This document shows positions 26,396 through 36,698 of a stretch of 64,000 nt of DNA, piece by piece. The DNA lies in assembly GCF_963678185.1 (NCBI RefSeq), contig NZ_OY782757.1:3252001-3316000 (forward strand), given 5' to 3'. Position numbers and translations under genes: made by a program. The notes under the pieces are model-generated. The model did not search any database. It worked only from the letters and a program-made list of their open reading frames with translations, and had not been told where the DNA came from. The stretch comes from an uncultured Tolumonas sp. GTDB lineage: Bacteria > Pseudomonadota > Gammaproteobacteria > Enterobacterales > Aeromonadaceae. Numbering within the stretch: position 1 is the stretch's first letter; every line of letters begins with the position of its first letter.

Positions 26396-28531
26396 ATGCG
26401 CAATTTTTCTATCCAATGGAAAATAACACTGTTGTCTGCCATTGGACTGCTATCGGCGGTCGTCCTGTTAATTGGTTTATCTGTTTATGCGTTGCAGTCA
26501 ACCAAAGGGCTGGTGCTGGAACAGACCGACAAAAAAATTAAAGAAGATGCGGTTCAACTGGTGCTGGGTCGTGGTGAAGCGGAAGTTTCTCATGTCACGA
26601 GTTATCTGCAGGAAGCTAAAATCCGCACCTCGATCCTGGCGGCCAGCTTGGTTGCGCAAAAACAGTATGCCCAAGAAAATTATTTAGGTTCAGGTATTTT
26701 ACGCCGTGCGCTGGGTAGCCAAATCTTGCAGGCAGCCAAAAGCGCGCCGTATGCGTTGGGTGCTTATGCGGTCATGTTGCCTGGTGCATTAGGGCATTCT
26801 GATGACACGTATGCCGGACAAAGTGATGCTGGTGGCAATGAGTCAGGTCGTTTCTCGGTGTATTGGAGTCGTAATGATAAAGGCGAACTGTTATCAGAAA
26901 ACCTGACTGAAGCCGATATTAAAAATACTGAACCCAATACGAACGGTTTTCCGTCCAATGAATGGTTTGCCTGTAGTATTCGGATCCATGCCCCCTGTTT
27001 GTTGAATCCTTACAAAGACACTAGTAATAATAAAGAATTACTGATGGTGACTGTAACTCAGCCGATCATTGAAGGTGATCAGGTATTGGGTGTGGTAGGG
27101 ATGGATATCGCGCTGGACTCTTTGCAATCCGCGATAAAAGATCTGGATAGTCAGCTATTTTCTGGTCACGGTAGTGCGGCATTGATTTCTGCTGATGGTA
27201 TTACTGTGTCTGTCAGCGACATGCCATTTGTGCCGGGTGAGGCAGTAGCAAAAAAAGATGCTAAACAAGCAGAGCAGCTAAAGAGCTGGTTAAAACAAGC
27301 CAAAGTTCAGGTGAACTGGCAAGGCGACAAATTACAACTGTTTATTCCGGTAAAAAATGATGGATTACCATCCTGGGGGATGTTGCTGGAGTTCCCTGGC
27401 GCAGATGTGTTGGCTGCAGCCCGCGATATCAGTTCATCCTTAGATCAACAAATTGGCAGTGCCATGACCCGGCAGGTAACCACCGGTATTATCATTACTT
27501 TGCTGGTATTATTGGCTATGTGGTGGAGTGCCAGCCGTATTGTGGCGCCGATGCGTACGGTGGTAGAGCGTCTGAACGAAATTGCCAGTGGTGATGGTGA
27601 TTTGACACAACGTCTGCAGGTGCAAAGTCAGGATGAAATGGGGGCTTTAGCGCGCGCATTTAATCTGTTCTTAGATAAGCTGCAAGGTACTATCACACAG
27701 GTGGTTGGTGCGGTCGCTGGCACACGAGATACCGCACAGCAAGCTAATGCCGTTTCTGGTCAGACTCGTGATCGTCTGCAATACCAGTTCCGTGAAATCG
27801 ATCAGGTTGCGGCTGCCTTTGAAGAGATGCATGCGACCTCGGCCAATATTGCCGACCGCGCGGGTCAGGCGGTAGAAGCTGCTGATGAAGCAGAACATGC
27901 AGCACAACACGGTAAAGCGGTCGTAGAAGAAAGTCTGCAAGCGATGGACTCACTGATGCGATATATCAGTGATGCCAAACCACAAGTAGAACGTCTGGCA
28001 GAAAACAGCAATAACATTAATAAGATCCTGGATGTGATCAAAGGCATTGCCGAACAAACCAATTTGCTGGCGTTGAATGCAGCGATTGAAGCAGCACGCG
28101 CCGGTGAACAGGGTCGTGGTTTTGCGGTGGTAGCTGATGAAGTGCGTAATCTGGCCTCTCGGACACAGGATTCTGTTGGTCAGATCCACAATGTGATCAA
28201 CGAATTACAAAGTGGTACTAACCGCGTGGTGAGCGCGATTTTGGGCAGCCATAAACAAGCTGATGAAACACTGCATAATGTGCAGCAATCGGTGGGCGTG
28301 TTAGAGCAAATCACCCGCTCGATTGGTGTGATCCAGGACATGAATGCGCACATTGCTCACGCTGTGCAAGAGCAAAGTAAGGTGAGTGGCGATATCAGTA
28401 GCAGCGTGAGTAACATCCGTGATGTCAGCAGTGACATTACCGGCATGGCTGACACCTCGGCAGATAATGCTGGCAAACTGAATGATCTGGCTAATCAGCA
28501 ACAAGAGTTGATGTCGCACTTTAAGGTCTGA
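26396..28531 (+). CDS. methyl-accepting chemotaxis protein with large periplasmic Cache-type sensor
   Basis: This 711-residue transmembrane chemoreceptor has TM1 at about 8-30, a periplasmic double-Cache-like domain at about 35-365, TM2 near 370-390, HAMP to about 445 and a long signalling coiled coil. The kinase-contact tip [37 protein letters not shown] is intact. The sensor lacks the R-x-WY amino-acid motif seen in the receptor at 33.5 kb and has two Cys ([12 protein letters not shown]) that could form a disulfide. There is no CheR-docking pentapeptide at the C-terminus. It is a single gene between draT and a terminator. The ligand is unknown. Confidence 0.93.
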   Translation: MRNFSIQWKITLLSAIGLLSAVVLLIGLSVYALQSTKGLVLEQTDKKIKEDAVQLVLGRGEAEVSHVTSYLQEAKIRTSILAASLVAQKQYAQENYLGSGILRRALGSQILQAAKSAPYALGAYAVMLPGALGHSDDTYAGQSDAGGNESGRFSVYWSRNDKGELLSENLTEADIKNTEPNTNGFPSNEWFACSIRIHAPCLLNPYKDTSNNKELLMVTVTQPIIEGDQVLGVVGMDIALDSLQSAIKDLDSQLFSGHGSAALISADGITVSVSDMPFVPGEAVAKKDAKQAEQLKSWLKQAKVQVNWQGDKLQLFIPVKNDGLPSWGMLLEFPGADVLAAARDISSSLDQQIGSAMTRQVTTGIIITLLVLLAMWWSASRIVAPMRTVVERLNEIASGDGDLTQRLQVQSQDEMGALARAFNLFLDKLQGTITQVVGAVAGTRDTAQQANAVSGQTRDRLQYQFREIDQVAAAFEEMHATSANIADRAGQAVEAADEAEHAAQHGKAVVEESLQAMDSLMRYISDAKPQVERLAENSNNINKILDVIKGIAEQTNLLALNAAIEAARAGEQGRGFAVVADEVRNLASRTQDSVGQIHNVINELQSGTNRVVSAILGSHKQADETLHNVQQSVGVLEQITRSIGVIQDMNAHIAHAVQEQSKVSGDISSSVSNIRDVSSDITGMADTSADNAGKLNDLANQQQELMSHFKV

Positions 28532-28557
28532 TTCAAAGATAACTATTTTGGCAATAG

Positions 28558-28588
28558 TAAAAAGGCGCGTTAATTAACGCGCCTTTTT
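28558..28588. terminator. bidirectional terminator between the chemoreceptor and hemL
   Basis: A long perfect palindrome centred at 28573/28574 (AAAGGCGCGTTAA and its complement) is flanked by an A run on the left and a T run on the right, serving the convergent genes. Confidence 0.93.
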
Positions 28589-28605
28589 GTTTGCACAATA
28601 AATGG

Positions 28606-29901
28606 CTATTTCATCTGTGCAAAACAACGTTCTGCGGCAGCCAGTGTCTCGGCAATATCAGCATCGCTGTGAGCCAGTGACAGAAAACCGGCCTCATAAG
28701 CTGATGGTGCCAAATAAATACCTTCTTGTAACATCAAATGATAGAAACGTTTAAATGCCTCAATATCACAACGGCCAACTTGTTCAAAACAGGTGATTTC
28801 CAGCTGGTCGGTAAAGAAGAAGCCAAACATTGCGCCGACATAGTTAACCACCATCGGAATATCATATTTCGCCGCTGCCGCTTTTAAACCTTCGGCAACT
28901 TGCTTGGTTTTTTCCGCTAGTGTGTCGTAAATGCCAGGTTGTTGAATGGCCTTCAGCATGGCCAAACCTGCCGCCATAGCTACCGGGTTACCCGACAGCG
29001 TACCAGCCTGATAGACCGGGCCGGTTGGTGCTATATAGGCCATGATCTCTTTCTTACCGCCGAACGCGCCCACCGGCATACCGCCACCGATGATTTTACC
29101 AAGTGTGGTTAAGTCAGGAGTCACACCATAATAACCTTGCGCACCTTGTAAACTGACACGAAAACCAGTCATTACTTCATCGATGATCAGTAAGACACCG
29201 TATTGATCGCAGATAGCGCGTAAACCTTGTAAGAAGCCCGGTTGTGGTGGAATGCAGTTCATATTGCCGGCCACTGGTTCGACGATGATACAAGCGATAT
29301 CGTTACCATAACTGGCAAAGGTCGCTTCCACTGATGCTAGGTCGTTATAAGTACAAGTTAATGTATGTTTCGCAAAATCAGCCGGAACACCTGGTGAATT
29401 AGGCTGGCCTAATGTCAGTGCACCGGAGCCTGCTTTAACCAGCAAACAGTCGGCATGGCCGTGATAACAACCTTCAAATTTCACGATCTTATCGCGTTTG
29501 GTATAACCCCGCGCCAGACGAATGGCACTCATGGTGGCTTCAGTGCCTGAGTTCACCATACGCACCATTTCCATAGTCGGCATGATCTGGCGAATGGCTT
29601 CTGCCATCAGCACTTCACTTTCGGTTGGTGCACCGTAACTTAAACCATTTTCTACGGCAGCCAATACGGCGGATTTGATGGCTGGGTGGTTATGACCAAG
29701 CAACATTGGCCCCCATGAACCGACATAATCGATATAACGATTCCCATCGACATCATATAAATAGGCGCCATCCGCTTTGGCGATAAAGCGTGGTGTGCCA
29801 CCAACCCCATTAAAAGCGCGAACAGGTGAATTAACACCACCTGGGATCGATTGTTGTGCGGCGGAAAAAAGTTGTTCGGAACGTTGTGTGCTGTTGGCCA
29901 T
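28606..29901 (-). CDS. hemL: glutamate-1-semialdehyde 2,1-aminomutase
   Basis: This 431-residue PLP enzyme converts glutamate-1-semialdehyde to 5-aminolevulinate, the second step of the C5 route to haem. Motifs are [29 protein letters not shown] and [17 protein letters not shown] with the Schiff-base Lys near 265, and an N-terminal [10 protein letters not shown]. The ATG at 29901 has AGGAA just upstream; the frame continues upstream without a ribosome site. It is a single gene on the minus strand, convergent with the chemoreceptor and divergent from erpA across about 210 bp. Confidence 0.97.
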   Translation of the reverse strand: MANSTQRSEQLFSAAQQSIPGGVNSPVRAFNGVGGTPRFIAKADGAYLYDVDGNRYIDYVGSWGPMLLGHNHPAIKSAVLAAVENGLSYGAPTESEVLMAEAIRQIMPTMEMVRMVNSGTEATMSAIRLARGYTKRDKIVKFEGCYHGHADCLLVKAGSGALTLGQPNSPGVPADFAKHTLTCTYNDLASVEATFASYGNDIACIIVEPVAGNMNCIPPQPGFLQGLRAICDQYGVLLIIDEVMTGFRVSLQGAQGYYGVTPDLTTLGKIIGGGMPVGAFGGKKEIMAYIAPTGPVYQAGTLSGNPVAMAAGLAMLKAIQQPGIYDTLAEKTKQVAEGLKAAAAKYDIPMVVNYVGAMFGFFFTDQLEITCFEQVGRCDIEAFKRFYHLMLQEGIYLAPSAYEAGFLSLAHSDADIAETLAAAERCFAQMK

Positions 29902-30110
29902 GGAATTCCTGTCTCTTCTATTTCGTTGTGAAATAATCAACCGACTATAACGCAAAAGCAGATAAAGCAGAAAACATCTACCAATGTTACATTATCGCTA
30001 ATAAAGCGATTTGGGTAATACTTGAACTGTTTGGTCAGGTATTACATAATTCGCTAATTAAATCGATCAGTTTACAGAGTTGTTTTGGCTATAAGCCATG
30101 AGAGGTAGTT

Positions 30111-30458
30111 ATGAGTGACGTAGCAGTGCAGTTTCCCATTGAGATGACCGATGCGGCGGCAGCGAAAATAAAAGCGTTGATCACCGAAGAGGAAAATCCG
30201 GAGCTGAAACTGCGGGTCTATATTACCGGTGGCGGTTGTTCCGGCTTTCAGTATGGTTTTACCTTTGATGAGAAGATCAATGATGGTGATACCGTGGTGG
30301 AAAAAGACAGCGTCATCATGGTGGTCGATGGCATGAGTCTGCAATATTTGGTAGGCGGTGTTGTTGATTATATCGATGGGCTGGAAGGTTCACGTTTTAC
30401 CGTGACTAACCCGAATGCCACAACAACCTGTGGCTGTGGTTCTAGCTTTTCTGTCTAA
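30111..30458 (+). CDS. erpA: iron-sulfur cluster insertion protein ErpA
   Basis: This 115-residue A-type carrier delivers Fe-S clusters to targets such as IspG and respiratory enzymes. The three cluster-binding cysteines are Cys43 (GGGCSGF), Cys107 and Cys109 (TCGCGSSF). The N-terminal [17 protein letters not shown] matches ErpA rather than IscA or SufA. It is a single gene divergent from hemL, an arrangement also seen in E. coli. AGAGG lies near the start. Confidence 0.96.
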   Translation: MSDVAVQFPIEMTDAAAAKIKALITEEENPELKLRVYITGGGCSGFQYGFTFDEKINDGDTVVEKDSVIMVVDGMSLQYLVGGVVDYIDGLEGSRFTVTNPNATTTCGCGSSFSV

Positions 30459-30469
30459 TGTTGAATAAA

Positions 30470-30500
30470 AAACCCGCCAAGCTGATGGCCTGACGGGTTT
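30470..30500. terminator. terminator between erpA and the small lipoprotein gene
   Basis: AAACCCG (30470-30476) pairs with CGGGTTT (30494-30500) around a 17-base loop. The T run is best on the minus strand, so it mainly ends the lipoprotein transcript. Confidence 0.75.
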
Positions 30501-30506
30501 ACCAGA

Positions 30507-30689
30507 TTACTTCTTAGCTTCTTCAGTCGCTGGCGCAGCAGAAGTTGCAGCTGGTGCAGCCGCATCTGCTTTAGCTGGAGCTTCAGCAGCAGGTTGAGCT
30601 GCAGGTGCTGGTGCAGCTGCTTCTTCTTTTTTACCGCAAGCAGTCAGAGCTACAACCATCAAACCAGCCAGGATCAGCGCTTTTTTCAT
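30507..30689 (-). CDS. small Ala/Pro/Lys-rich lipoprotein
   Basis: This 60-residue protein has a lipoprotein signal peptide with lipobox LTAC (Cys18) in MKKALILAGLMVVALTACGKK. The mature part of 42 residues is almost entirely Ala, Pro, Glu and Lys and should be an extended, disordered tether. Such small lipoproteins are abundant in gammaproteobacterial envelopes, with no assigned function. AGGAT is placed a few bases before the ATG. A perfect CRP-type site lies about 55 bases upstream of the start, and a terminator follows, so it is an independent, probably regulated gene. Confidence 0.8.
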   Translation of the reverse strand: MKKALILAGLMVVALTACGKKEEAAAPAPAAQPAAEAPAKADAAAPAATSAAPATEEAKK

Positions 30690-30741
30690 CTTGGTATCCT
30701 CAGTAAAATTATATTCCCAGTGTCACTTATCTCCCAGATCT

Positions 30742-30757
30742 TGTGATTTTTATCACA
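30742..30757 (-). promoter_or_regulatory. CRP-type binding site upstream of the small lipoprotein gene
   Basis: TGTGA-TTTTTA-TCACA matches the CRP consensus core exactly, in the spacer between anmK and the lipoprotein gene. Its distance to the start codon (about 53-68 bp) fits a class I or II position. FNR would need TTGAT-N4-ATCAA, which is not present. Confidence 0.7.
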
Positions 30758-30840
30758 GACTCTGGTGATTCCATTCTACGCTTACACTCGCTTGCCCCTC
30801 AATAGTGCAAATTAAAACAGTCATAGATAGTGTTTGCTGG

Positions 30841-31947
30841 TTAATCTGCCGGATAAAATGCCCCTAATACTGCTTTTCTGCTGGCACCTGTCACTGCGGG
30901 CAGGTTTCCCGAGCGACGTTCACAAAAACAGTGGGCTAACCAAGCAAAGGCAATTGCTTCAACCCAATCGGGGTGCATATCCAGCGATGCTGTCGAAGTA
31001 ACTTGCCAGTCAGCTAATAATGTAGCAATGCGCTGGCACAATAATGGGTTATGCGCACCGCCACCACAAAGGTACAATTGTGCCGATGTTGCTAGTGGTT
31101 GCAGGGCTTCGCTTGCAGTCATGGCGGTAAATTCCAGTAATGTGCGCTGAACATCCACCGCACTAATGTCGGCAAAAGTACTCAGTTGCTGCAAAAGCCA
31201 ATCGAAGGTAAATGTCTCGCGGCCGGTACTTTTCGGGTAAGGCAAAGCAAAGTAGGCATGGGTTAATAATTCATTAAGCAATGAGTGATGGATCTGCCCC
31301 GAACTTGCCCACTGACCGCCTGCGTCATAACTACCTGTATTATGGTGGTGACGATACCAGCTATCTAATAGTGTATTGCCGGGGCCGGTATCAAAGCCAA
31401 ACACCTGCTCGGCATTTCCCGGTAAAACCGACACATTACTAATGCCACCAATATTGAGGATAAAACGCGGCTCATTTTTTTTTCCGAAAACGGCCTGATG
31501 AAACGCAGGCACCAATGGCGCGCCTTGTCCACCAAGAGCTACGTCTTTCATGCGAAAATCACAGATCACATCAATATCGGTCATCGCCGCTAATCGGGCG
31601 CCGTTGCCAATCTGTAAGGTAAAGCCTGATTCCGGGCGATGGCGGATCGTCTGCCCATGTGAGCCGATCGCACAAATTTGCTCTGGCGTTATATTGGCCG
31701 TTTGTAATAGGGCATGCACTGCGTGGGCAAATTCTTCTGCCACGCGCTGATCTAATACCCCCATGCGATCAATTTCATTATCGCCGGGCGTGCAGATCGT
31801 ATGCAGTTGCTGCACCAGCTCATTGGGCCAGGCTCTGGCATGGGTAGCCAGTAGACGGGGCTGGTCACTATCTGCACCAAACTCCACTAATGCGGCATCA
31901 ATACCATCCATGCTGGTGCCTGACATCAGGCCAATATAGAGCGCCAT
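30841..31947 (-). CDS. anmK: anhydro-N-acetylmuramic acid kinase
   Basis: This 368-residue sugar kinase (E. coli AnmK has 369) converts 1,6-anhydro-MurNAc, released by peptidoglycan turnover, to MurNAc 6-phosphate. The N-terminal YIGLMSGTSMDGIDAALVEF phosphate site, IGSHGQTIRHRP, NIGGISNVSVL, FDTGPGN and CGGGAHNPLL motifs are all present. The frame is open about 70 residues upstream, but the family start MALYIGL at 31947 is chosen; its ribosome site is weak. It is divergent from tyrS, as in several relatives. It links to the murein recycling theme seen near 5-10 kb. Confidence 0.96.
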   Translation of the reverse strand: MALYIGLMSGTSMDGIDAALVEFGADSDQPRLLATHARAWPNELVQQLHTICTPGDNEIDRMGVLDQRVAEEFAHAVHALLQTANITPEQICAIGSHGQTIRHRPESGFTLQIGNGARLAAMTDIDVICDFRMKDVALGGQGAPLVPAFHQAVFGKKNEPRFILNIGGISNVSVLPGNAEQVFGFDTGPGNTLLDSWYRHHHNTGSYDAGGQWASSGQIHHSLLNELLTHAYFALPYPKSTGRETFTFDWLLQQLSTFADISAVDVQRTLLEFTAMTASEALQPLATSAQLYLCGGGAHNPLLCQRIATLLADWQVTSTASLDMHPDWVEAIAFAWLAHCFCERRSGNLPAVTGASRKAVLGAFYPAD

Positions 31948-32056
31948 AAGATTGTTCTTCGATAATGAATTGAGTTGTGAGTAGTTTACTTGCTTTTCAT
32001 GTGGGCGGCCATTTCGTAAACTGTGCCCCATTTGCTGAATGTACTGGAGTAATAGC

Positions 32057-33256
32057 ATGTCCAATTTGGAAACCGCATTGGCTGAGATCAAGCGCGGTGC
32101 AGAAGAAATTCTGGTGGAAGAAGAATTAATCGCGAAATTAAAGGAAGGTCGTCCACTGCGTATCAAGCTGGGGATGGACCCAACTGCACCGGATATTCAC
32201 CTTGGGCATACGGTTATTCTGAACAAGTTGCGCACCTTTCAGGATCTGGGACATGAAGTGATCCTGCTGATTGGCGATTTCACGGCGCTGGTGGGGGATC
32301 CTTCCGGTAAAAATGCCACTCGTCCACCGTTGTCAGAAGAAGCGATCAAAGAGAACGCGCTGACGTATGCCGAACAAGCCTTCAAAATTTTGGATCCGGT
32401 TCGCACGCGTATTGAATACAACTCAACCTGGCTGAAAGAGCTGGGCGCAACCGGCATGATCAAGCTGGCAGCGAAACAAACCGTGGCCCGTATGCTGGAG
32501 CGTGACGATTTCAAAAAGCGTTATGCGAACGGCCAGTCGATTGCTATCCACGAATTTTTATACCCATTACTGCAGGGTTATGACTCTGTGGCACTGAAAG
32601 CCGATGTGGAATTGGGTGGTACGGATCAGAAATTCAATCTGCTGATGGGTCGTGAGCTGCAAAAAGATGCTGGTCAGCCGACCCAGTGCGTGTTGATGAT
32701 GCCACTGCTGGTGGGTCTGGATGGCGTGAAGAAGATGTCAAAATCTTCTGGTAACTACATCGGCGTGCATGATGCACCGAATGATATGTTCGGTAAGATC
32801 ATGTCGATCTCTGATGAGCTGATGTGGAGCTACTACGAGCTGTTATCCACACGCCCACTGGCGGAAATCACCCAGTTTAAAGCTGATATTGCGGCGAACA
32901 CACTGAACCCACGTGACGTAAAAATCTGGTTGGCGAAAGAGTTGATTGCCCGTTATCACGATGAAGCAGCAGCGGAAGCGGCGCATAACGATTTCACGCA
33001 GCGTTTTTCTAAAAATGCGATCCCGGATGAAATGCCGGAAGTGACTGTGTCAGCGCCTGCCGAAGGTATTGCGGTGGGTAATCTGCTGAAAGAAGCTGCG
33101 TTGGTGGAAACCACATCCGAAGCATTACGCATGATCAAGCAAAATGCAGTAAAACGTGATGGTGAAGTTGTTGCTGATGGTAAGTTGCTGGTCACTGTTG
33201 GTACGGCAGTATGGCAGGTCGGTAAACGTAAATTTGCTCGCATTACCGTTGCTTAA
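32057..33256 (+). CDS. tyrS: tyrosine--tRNA ligase (TyrZ/TyrS long clade)
   Basis: This 399-residue class I synthetase has the HIGH-like HLGH at residues 48-51, KKMSKSSGN for the KMSKS loop, [16 protein letters not shown] for the substrate region, and a C-terminal S4 RNA-binding domain (about 335-399, ending [11 protein letters not shown]). The start at 32057 has GGAG 7 bases upstream. It charges tRNA-Tyr. It is a single gene with its own terminator, divergent from anmK. Confidence 0.96.
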   Translation: MSNLETALAEIKRGAEEILVEEELIAKLKEGRPLRIKLGMDPTAPDIHLGHTVILNKLRTFQDLGHEVILLIGDFTALVGDPSGKNATRPPLSEEAIKENALTYAEQAFKILDPVRTRIEYNSTWLKELGATGMIKLAAKQTVARMLERDDFKKRYANGQSIAIHEFLYPLLQGYDSVALKADVELGGTDQKFNLLMGRELQKDAGQPTQCVLMMPLLVGLDGVKKMSKSSGNYIGVHDAPNDMFGKIMSISDELMWSYYELLSTRPLAEITQFKADIAANTLNPRDVKIWLAKELIARYHDEAAAEAAHNDFTQRFSKNAIPDEMPEVTVSAPAEGIAVGNLLKEAALVETTSEALRMIKQNAVKRDGEVVADGKLLVTVGTAVWQVGKRKFARITVA

Positions 33257-33281
33257 ATAAGCAGTTAGTTTTTTATTCTGG

Positions 33282-33308
33282 ATCCCGCCGTTGTGCGGGA
33301 TTTTTTTT
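33282..33308 (+). terminator. Rho-independent terminator after tyrS
   Basis: ATCCCGC (33282-33288) pairs with GCGGGAT (33295-33301) with a 6-base loop, followed by seven T residues. Confidence 0.92.
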
Positions 33309-33358
33309 ATCTGTCATAATGAAATCAAATGGAACAGCAAAATAATCTGTGTTTTATT

Positions 33359-33386
33359 TAAAGTTTAAGAAGATACGAGTCGATAT
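33359..33386 (+). promoter_or_regulatory. flagellar sigma-28 (FliA) promoter candidate
   Basis: TAAAGTTT (33359-33366) is a perfect -35 element. After 12 bases comes GTCGATAT (33379-33386), six of eight matches to GCCGATAA. It lies about 100 bases before a chemoreceptor gene, a typical FliA target. Confidence 0.65.
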
Positions 33387-33489
33387 GTTTGTTCGAGTTC
33401 TTACTAAATAAGAAAGGCATGGTTCGGAATAACATACTGGTAATCAAATAAAGGACAATGCGTGCCATCCTGTCATAAATGGAGATCAT

Positions 33490-35373
33490 ATGACCCTGAA
33501 TATTAAGAATAAACTACTATTAGCGCTGATCGCGTTGCTGGTGGTGATGACTGGTGTGCAGTTGTGGTCGAGCAGTCGCACTCAGGCTGATCAAGCCAGA
33601 AAAACAGTAGATAGCTATGCGCAAACCGTGGCGGCCGCGCAGGTGAATTATCTTAAATATTGGCTAGATAATAGTGCCAGTATCGTTAATGCAGCCAAGC
33701 AAGTTTTCGGTAAACCGGATATCGATCCGGTTCCAGCCTTAATCCAAGCTGCTTCTGCCGGCAAGTTTGATATGGTTTATGCGGGCACATCCGATGGTCA
33801 AATGAAGGTTTCTACTATCGGATGGAAAGCACCGGAGGGTTATGATCCTCGTCAGCGCCCTTGGTATCAAGATGCAAAAGCCGCCGGTAAACTGGTTGTA
33901 ACTGCACCGTATGAAGATGCATCTAGTCATGCATTAATGATCAGTATTGCCGAGCCTTATGATTTTGGTGCTAATCAGGGGGTTATCTCGGGTGATGTGG
34001 TGATCAAAGACCTCATTACTAACGTGAATAAAATTCAGTCCGATGGTGTGAGCGGTGTCTTGGTCGATGGCAGTGGCAATATTGTTGCATCTAAGGATGC
34101 AGCATTAACGTTGAAGCCTGCGACGAATTTAGCGGCCGACCTGAGTTTATCTGCTATCAAACAGATGGCGCAGGAAGGTGCATTACACGAAATCACCATC
34201 GGTGATGCTTCTACGTTTGTGGTGTTTAAACAGATCCCCGGCTATGACTGGTATTTCGGCTTGTTATATGACGAATCAGTCGCTTTCCAGAATATGCATC
34301 AACAACAAACACACACCATGCTATTTGGTTTGATCCAGTTGCTGGTTGTGGTTGGTGCAGCATTTGTGATCATTCGTGGCATGTTACACCCGCTGGATAC
34401 CATGGCTGAAGCAGTTGCAGCTTTGTCGCGCGGTAATGGTGATTTAACCCATCGTCTGACAGTAACCCAACAGGATGAAATCGGTGTTGTGACTCGACAC
34501 ATCAATACCTTCCTTGATCGACTGCACGACATGATGCTAAAAATTGCCAGCAGCTCGCGTGAATTGGATCAGCAGGCTGGTCAGTCACGAGACATGGCAG
34601 CGAAAAACAATGTTTCGTTGCAGCACCAGCAACAGGAAATTTCTCAGATCGCGACTGCAGTACATGAAATGTCGGCAACCGCCAATGAAGTAGCCAGCAA
34701 TGCTGAGCAAACTGCACAAGCAGTGCGTGAATCGGCGAATAACTGCGAGCAAGGCAAACAAGTTATTGCACGTAATCAGCAATCGATTACCCGTCTGGCT
34801 GGTGAGGTAGAACAAGCTTCCAACATCATTCGTGAACTGGAGCAGAACGCGCAGCAGATCAACACGATCTTGGCGACCATTCAGGGTATTGCCGAGCAGA
34901 CTAACTTGCTGGCATTGAATGCGGCGATTGAGGCAGCGCGTGCGGGTGAACAGGGCCGTGGTTTTGCTGTGGTGGCGGACGAAGTGCGTGTGTTGTCGCA
35001 ACGAACTCAGCATTCTACCGGTGAGATCCGGGCGATGATTGAAACGTTGCAACGCAACACACACCAAGCAGTTGCAACGATGGATCAAAGCCAGTCACTG
35101 GCGCAAGACAGCGTGGATGAAGCGCAAAGTGCGACCATTGCACTGGAGCAAATCACCCATGCGATCACGCAAATTGCGGATATGGCGATGCAGATCTCCA
35201 GCGCTGCGGAAGAGCAGCGTGCCGTCACGGAAGAGGTTGGTCGTAACATTCAAGCCACGAAAGATGTGTCTGATGAGTTGAGTGACACCGCGCGTCGTTC
35301 AAATGAACTTTCTGCCGATTTGCATGAAATTTCACGTGATTTGAATCAACAGGTGAATAGTTTCCGCGTATAA
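33490..35373 (+). CDS. methyl-accepting chemotaxis protein with dCache sensor, probable amino-acid receptor
   Basis: This 627-residue chemoreceptor has TM1 at about 8-27, a periplasmic dCache domain at about 35-270, TM2 near 280-300, HAMP and a signalling domain with the invariant tip [29 protein letters not shown]. The sensor contains [11 protein letters not shown] followed by APYED and a later SGDVV. This matches the R-x-WY...Y...D ligand signature described for amino-acid-binding dCache domains such as PctA. So amino acids are a reasonable prediction. A FliA-type promoter lies upstream, and a strong bidirectional terminator follows. There is no C-terminal pentapeptide. Confidence 0.93.
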   Translation: MTLNIKNKLLLALIALLVVMTGVQLWSSSRTQADQARKTVDSYAQTVAAAQVNYLKYWLDNSASIVNAAKQVFGKPDIDPVPALIQAASAGKFDMVYAGTSDGQMKVSTIGWKAPEGYDPRQRPWYQDAKAAGKLVVTAPYEDASSHALMISIAEPYDFGANQGVISGDVVIKDLITNVNKIQSDGVSGVLVDGSGNIVASKDAALTLKPATNLAADLSLSAIKQMAQEGALHEITIGDASTFVVFKQIPGYDWYFGLLYDESVAFQNMHQQQTHTMLFGLIQLLVVVGAAFVIIRGMLHPLDTMAEAVAALSRGNGDLTHRLTVTQQDEIGVVTRHINTFLDRLHDMMLKIASSSRELDQQAGQSRDMAAKNNVSLQHQQQEISQIATAVHEMSATANEVASNAEQTAQAVRESANNCEQGKQVIARNQQSITRLAGEVEQASNIIRELEQNAQQINTILATIQGIAEQTNLLALNAAIEAARAGEQGRGFAVVADEVRVLSQRTQHSTGEIRAMIETLQRNTHQAVATMDQSQSLAQDSVDEAQSATIALEQITHAITQIADMAMQISSAAEEQRAVTEEVGRNIQATKDVSDELSDTARRSNELSADLHEISRDLNQQVNSFRV

Positions 35374-35392
35374 ACCAGCAGTAATGTTGTTG

Positions 35393-35423
35393 AAAAAAGA
35401 CCGGCAGATCTGCCGGTCTTTTT
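35393..35423. terminator. bidirectional terminator between the chemoreceptor and nrtR
   Basis: A perfect palindrome centred at 35408/35409 (AGACCGGCAGA and complement) has an A run before and a T run after, serving both convergent genes. Confidence 0.93.
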
Positions 35424-35444
35424 GTTTGCCTCGGTTCTCCGAGA

Positions 35445-36125
35445 TTAATTTGATTCTTCGGCAACCACCCCTTGCATCATGCGATCAAACAAACGCACGG
35501 CACAATCTGGTTGATAACGGTAGATGGTGGCCAGTGAACCGCGACCCTGAACGCGCTGGCCGGTATCTTCCAGCACATTGGCACTTAAGATCCGTTCCCG
35601 AAATGCCCGTTTGTGCAATGGGTTGCCGAGTACTACTTCATAAATGCGCTGTAATTCGGGTAATTTCAATTCCTGTTCCGCGAGATAAAGCGGTAGGGTG
35701 CTGTAACGCGCTTTGGTGCTCAGTCGCTCCAGCACTTTTTCCAGCAAGGCATTGTGATCAAAAGGCAGCGTTTGATGACGTATTGCATCAACCGATATCC
35801 ATTGCGTATCTGCATGTGGTAATTCGGAACGGCTGTAACGGATCAATGCCAGCTGCAAAACGGTCATTGACCAGCCCGCCGGATCACGCTGGTGATTACC
35901 GATAGTGGCTACTTGCTCAATATAGTCGGGTTTTAAACCGACCTTCTGTTCCAAAATGCGGCAGGTTGCTTGCTCCAGTGTTTGATCGTGTTCTTCCAAC
36001 ACCCAGCCACCGGGTAAGGCCCATTCACCCGCAAATGCACGGCTATCTTGTGGTCGTTGCCAGAGCAAGACCTGTAATTCATTATCAGCAATGCGCAGTA
36101 ATACGGTGTCAATCGTGCTGATCAT
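35445..36125 (-). CDS. nrtR: NrtR-type Nudix-related transcriptional regulator
   Basis: This 226-residue protein has an N-terminal Nudix fold (ALPGGWVLEEHDQTLEQA near 36-54) and a C-terminal winged-helix part (about 150-226, PLYLAEQELKLPELQRIYEVV). The Nudix box lacks the REUxEE core (RILEQKVG instead), so it is a sensor rather than a hydrolase. NrtR represses NAD synthesis or salvage genes and is released by ADP-ribose or related metabolites. Here it is coupled (4-base overlap) to a NadD-like gene and faces pncB-nadE, exactly the genes NrtR is known to control. The DNA target is probably the inverted repeat at 36699-36748. Confidence 0.88.
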   Translation of the reverse strand: MISTIDTVLLRIADNELQVLLWQRPQDSRAFAGEWALPGGWVLEEHDQTLEQATCRILEQKVGLKPDYIEQVATIGNHQRDPAGWSMTVLQLALIRYSRSELPHADTQWISVDAIRHQTLPFDHNALLEKVLERLSTKARYSTLPLYLAEQELKLPELQRIYEVVLGNPLHKRAFRERILSANVLEDTGQRVQGRGSLATIYRYQPDCAVRLFDRMMQGVVAEESN

Positions 36126-36652
36126 AAAGTCGCGCCACTGTAGACAGGATGTGTAGCTAAGAAATCAGCCACTCTGGGCGTGGTCATCCCGGTGATAGAT
36201 TGATGTTGTTGTAACGCAGTACGTATTTTTGTACTCCGCACCGAAATTCGCTCTTTGACCACCAGCAATTGCCAGCGCTGACGAATGTCACTGGCGCGGT
36301 AAAATTTATCAAAGGCCGCGGCATTATCCGGCCCAATAACCAGCAGCAGTTGGTCATCCGGCTGAATTCGTGTTTGCAATTCTGCCAGCAAGTCAAAGCT
36401 ATAGACGGGCTTGTCACTGGCAATTTCATGTTCGATGGCACACAGACTGACACGCGGATCGGCGATATCTTCCACAAACTGTTTCACCATTTCACAGCGT
36501 TGCGGATAGGGCGCCATACTCTTTCCCCATGCATGACGGAAGGCGGGCACCAGCCAAACCTGATCGCAGTGCTTTAACGCCTGTTCCACCACATCTTTGT
36601 GGCCGAGCGACGGCGGATTAAAAGCAGAACCCATCACGGCAATTCGGGACAT
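36122..36652 (-). CDS. NadD-like nicotinate(nicotinamide)-nucleotide adenylyltransferase
   Basis: This 176-residue nucleotidyltransferase probably adenylylates NaMN or NMN to make NaAD or NAD. The N-terminal MGSAFNPPSLGHKDVV is the GxFxPxHxGH motif with Ser in place of the first His. The C-terminal SVRSTKIRTAL matches the ISxxxxR phosphate motif. It is shorter than housekeeping NadD (about 213 residues in E. coli), which is normally next to holA, so this is likely a second, salvage-linked copy. It is first in a two-gene operon with nrtR and divergent from pncB. AAGG lies 7 bases before the ATG. Confidence 0.82.
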   Translation of the reverse strand: MSRIAVMGSAFNPPSLGHKDVVEQALKHCDQVWLVPAFRHAWGKSMAPYPQRCEMVKQFVEDIADPRVSLCAIEHEIASDKPVYSFDLLAELQTRIQPDDQLLLVIGPDNAAAFDKFYRASDIRQRWQLLVVKERISVRSTKIRTALQQHQSITGMTTPRVADFLATHPVYSGATL

Positions 36653-36698
36653 CTCTAAACCTTATTTATTTTGCTTCTGGGAAATAATAATTGACACA

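Noticed and set aside
31948-32166. Upstream extension of anmK by 73 codons
   Set aside because: It overlaps the tyrS start and promoter region; the family begins at MALYIGLMSGTSMDG.
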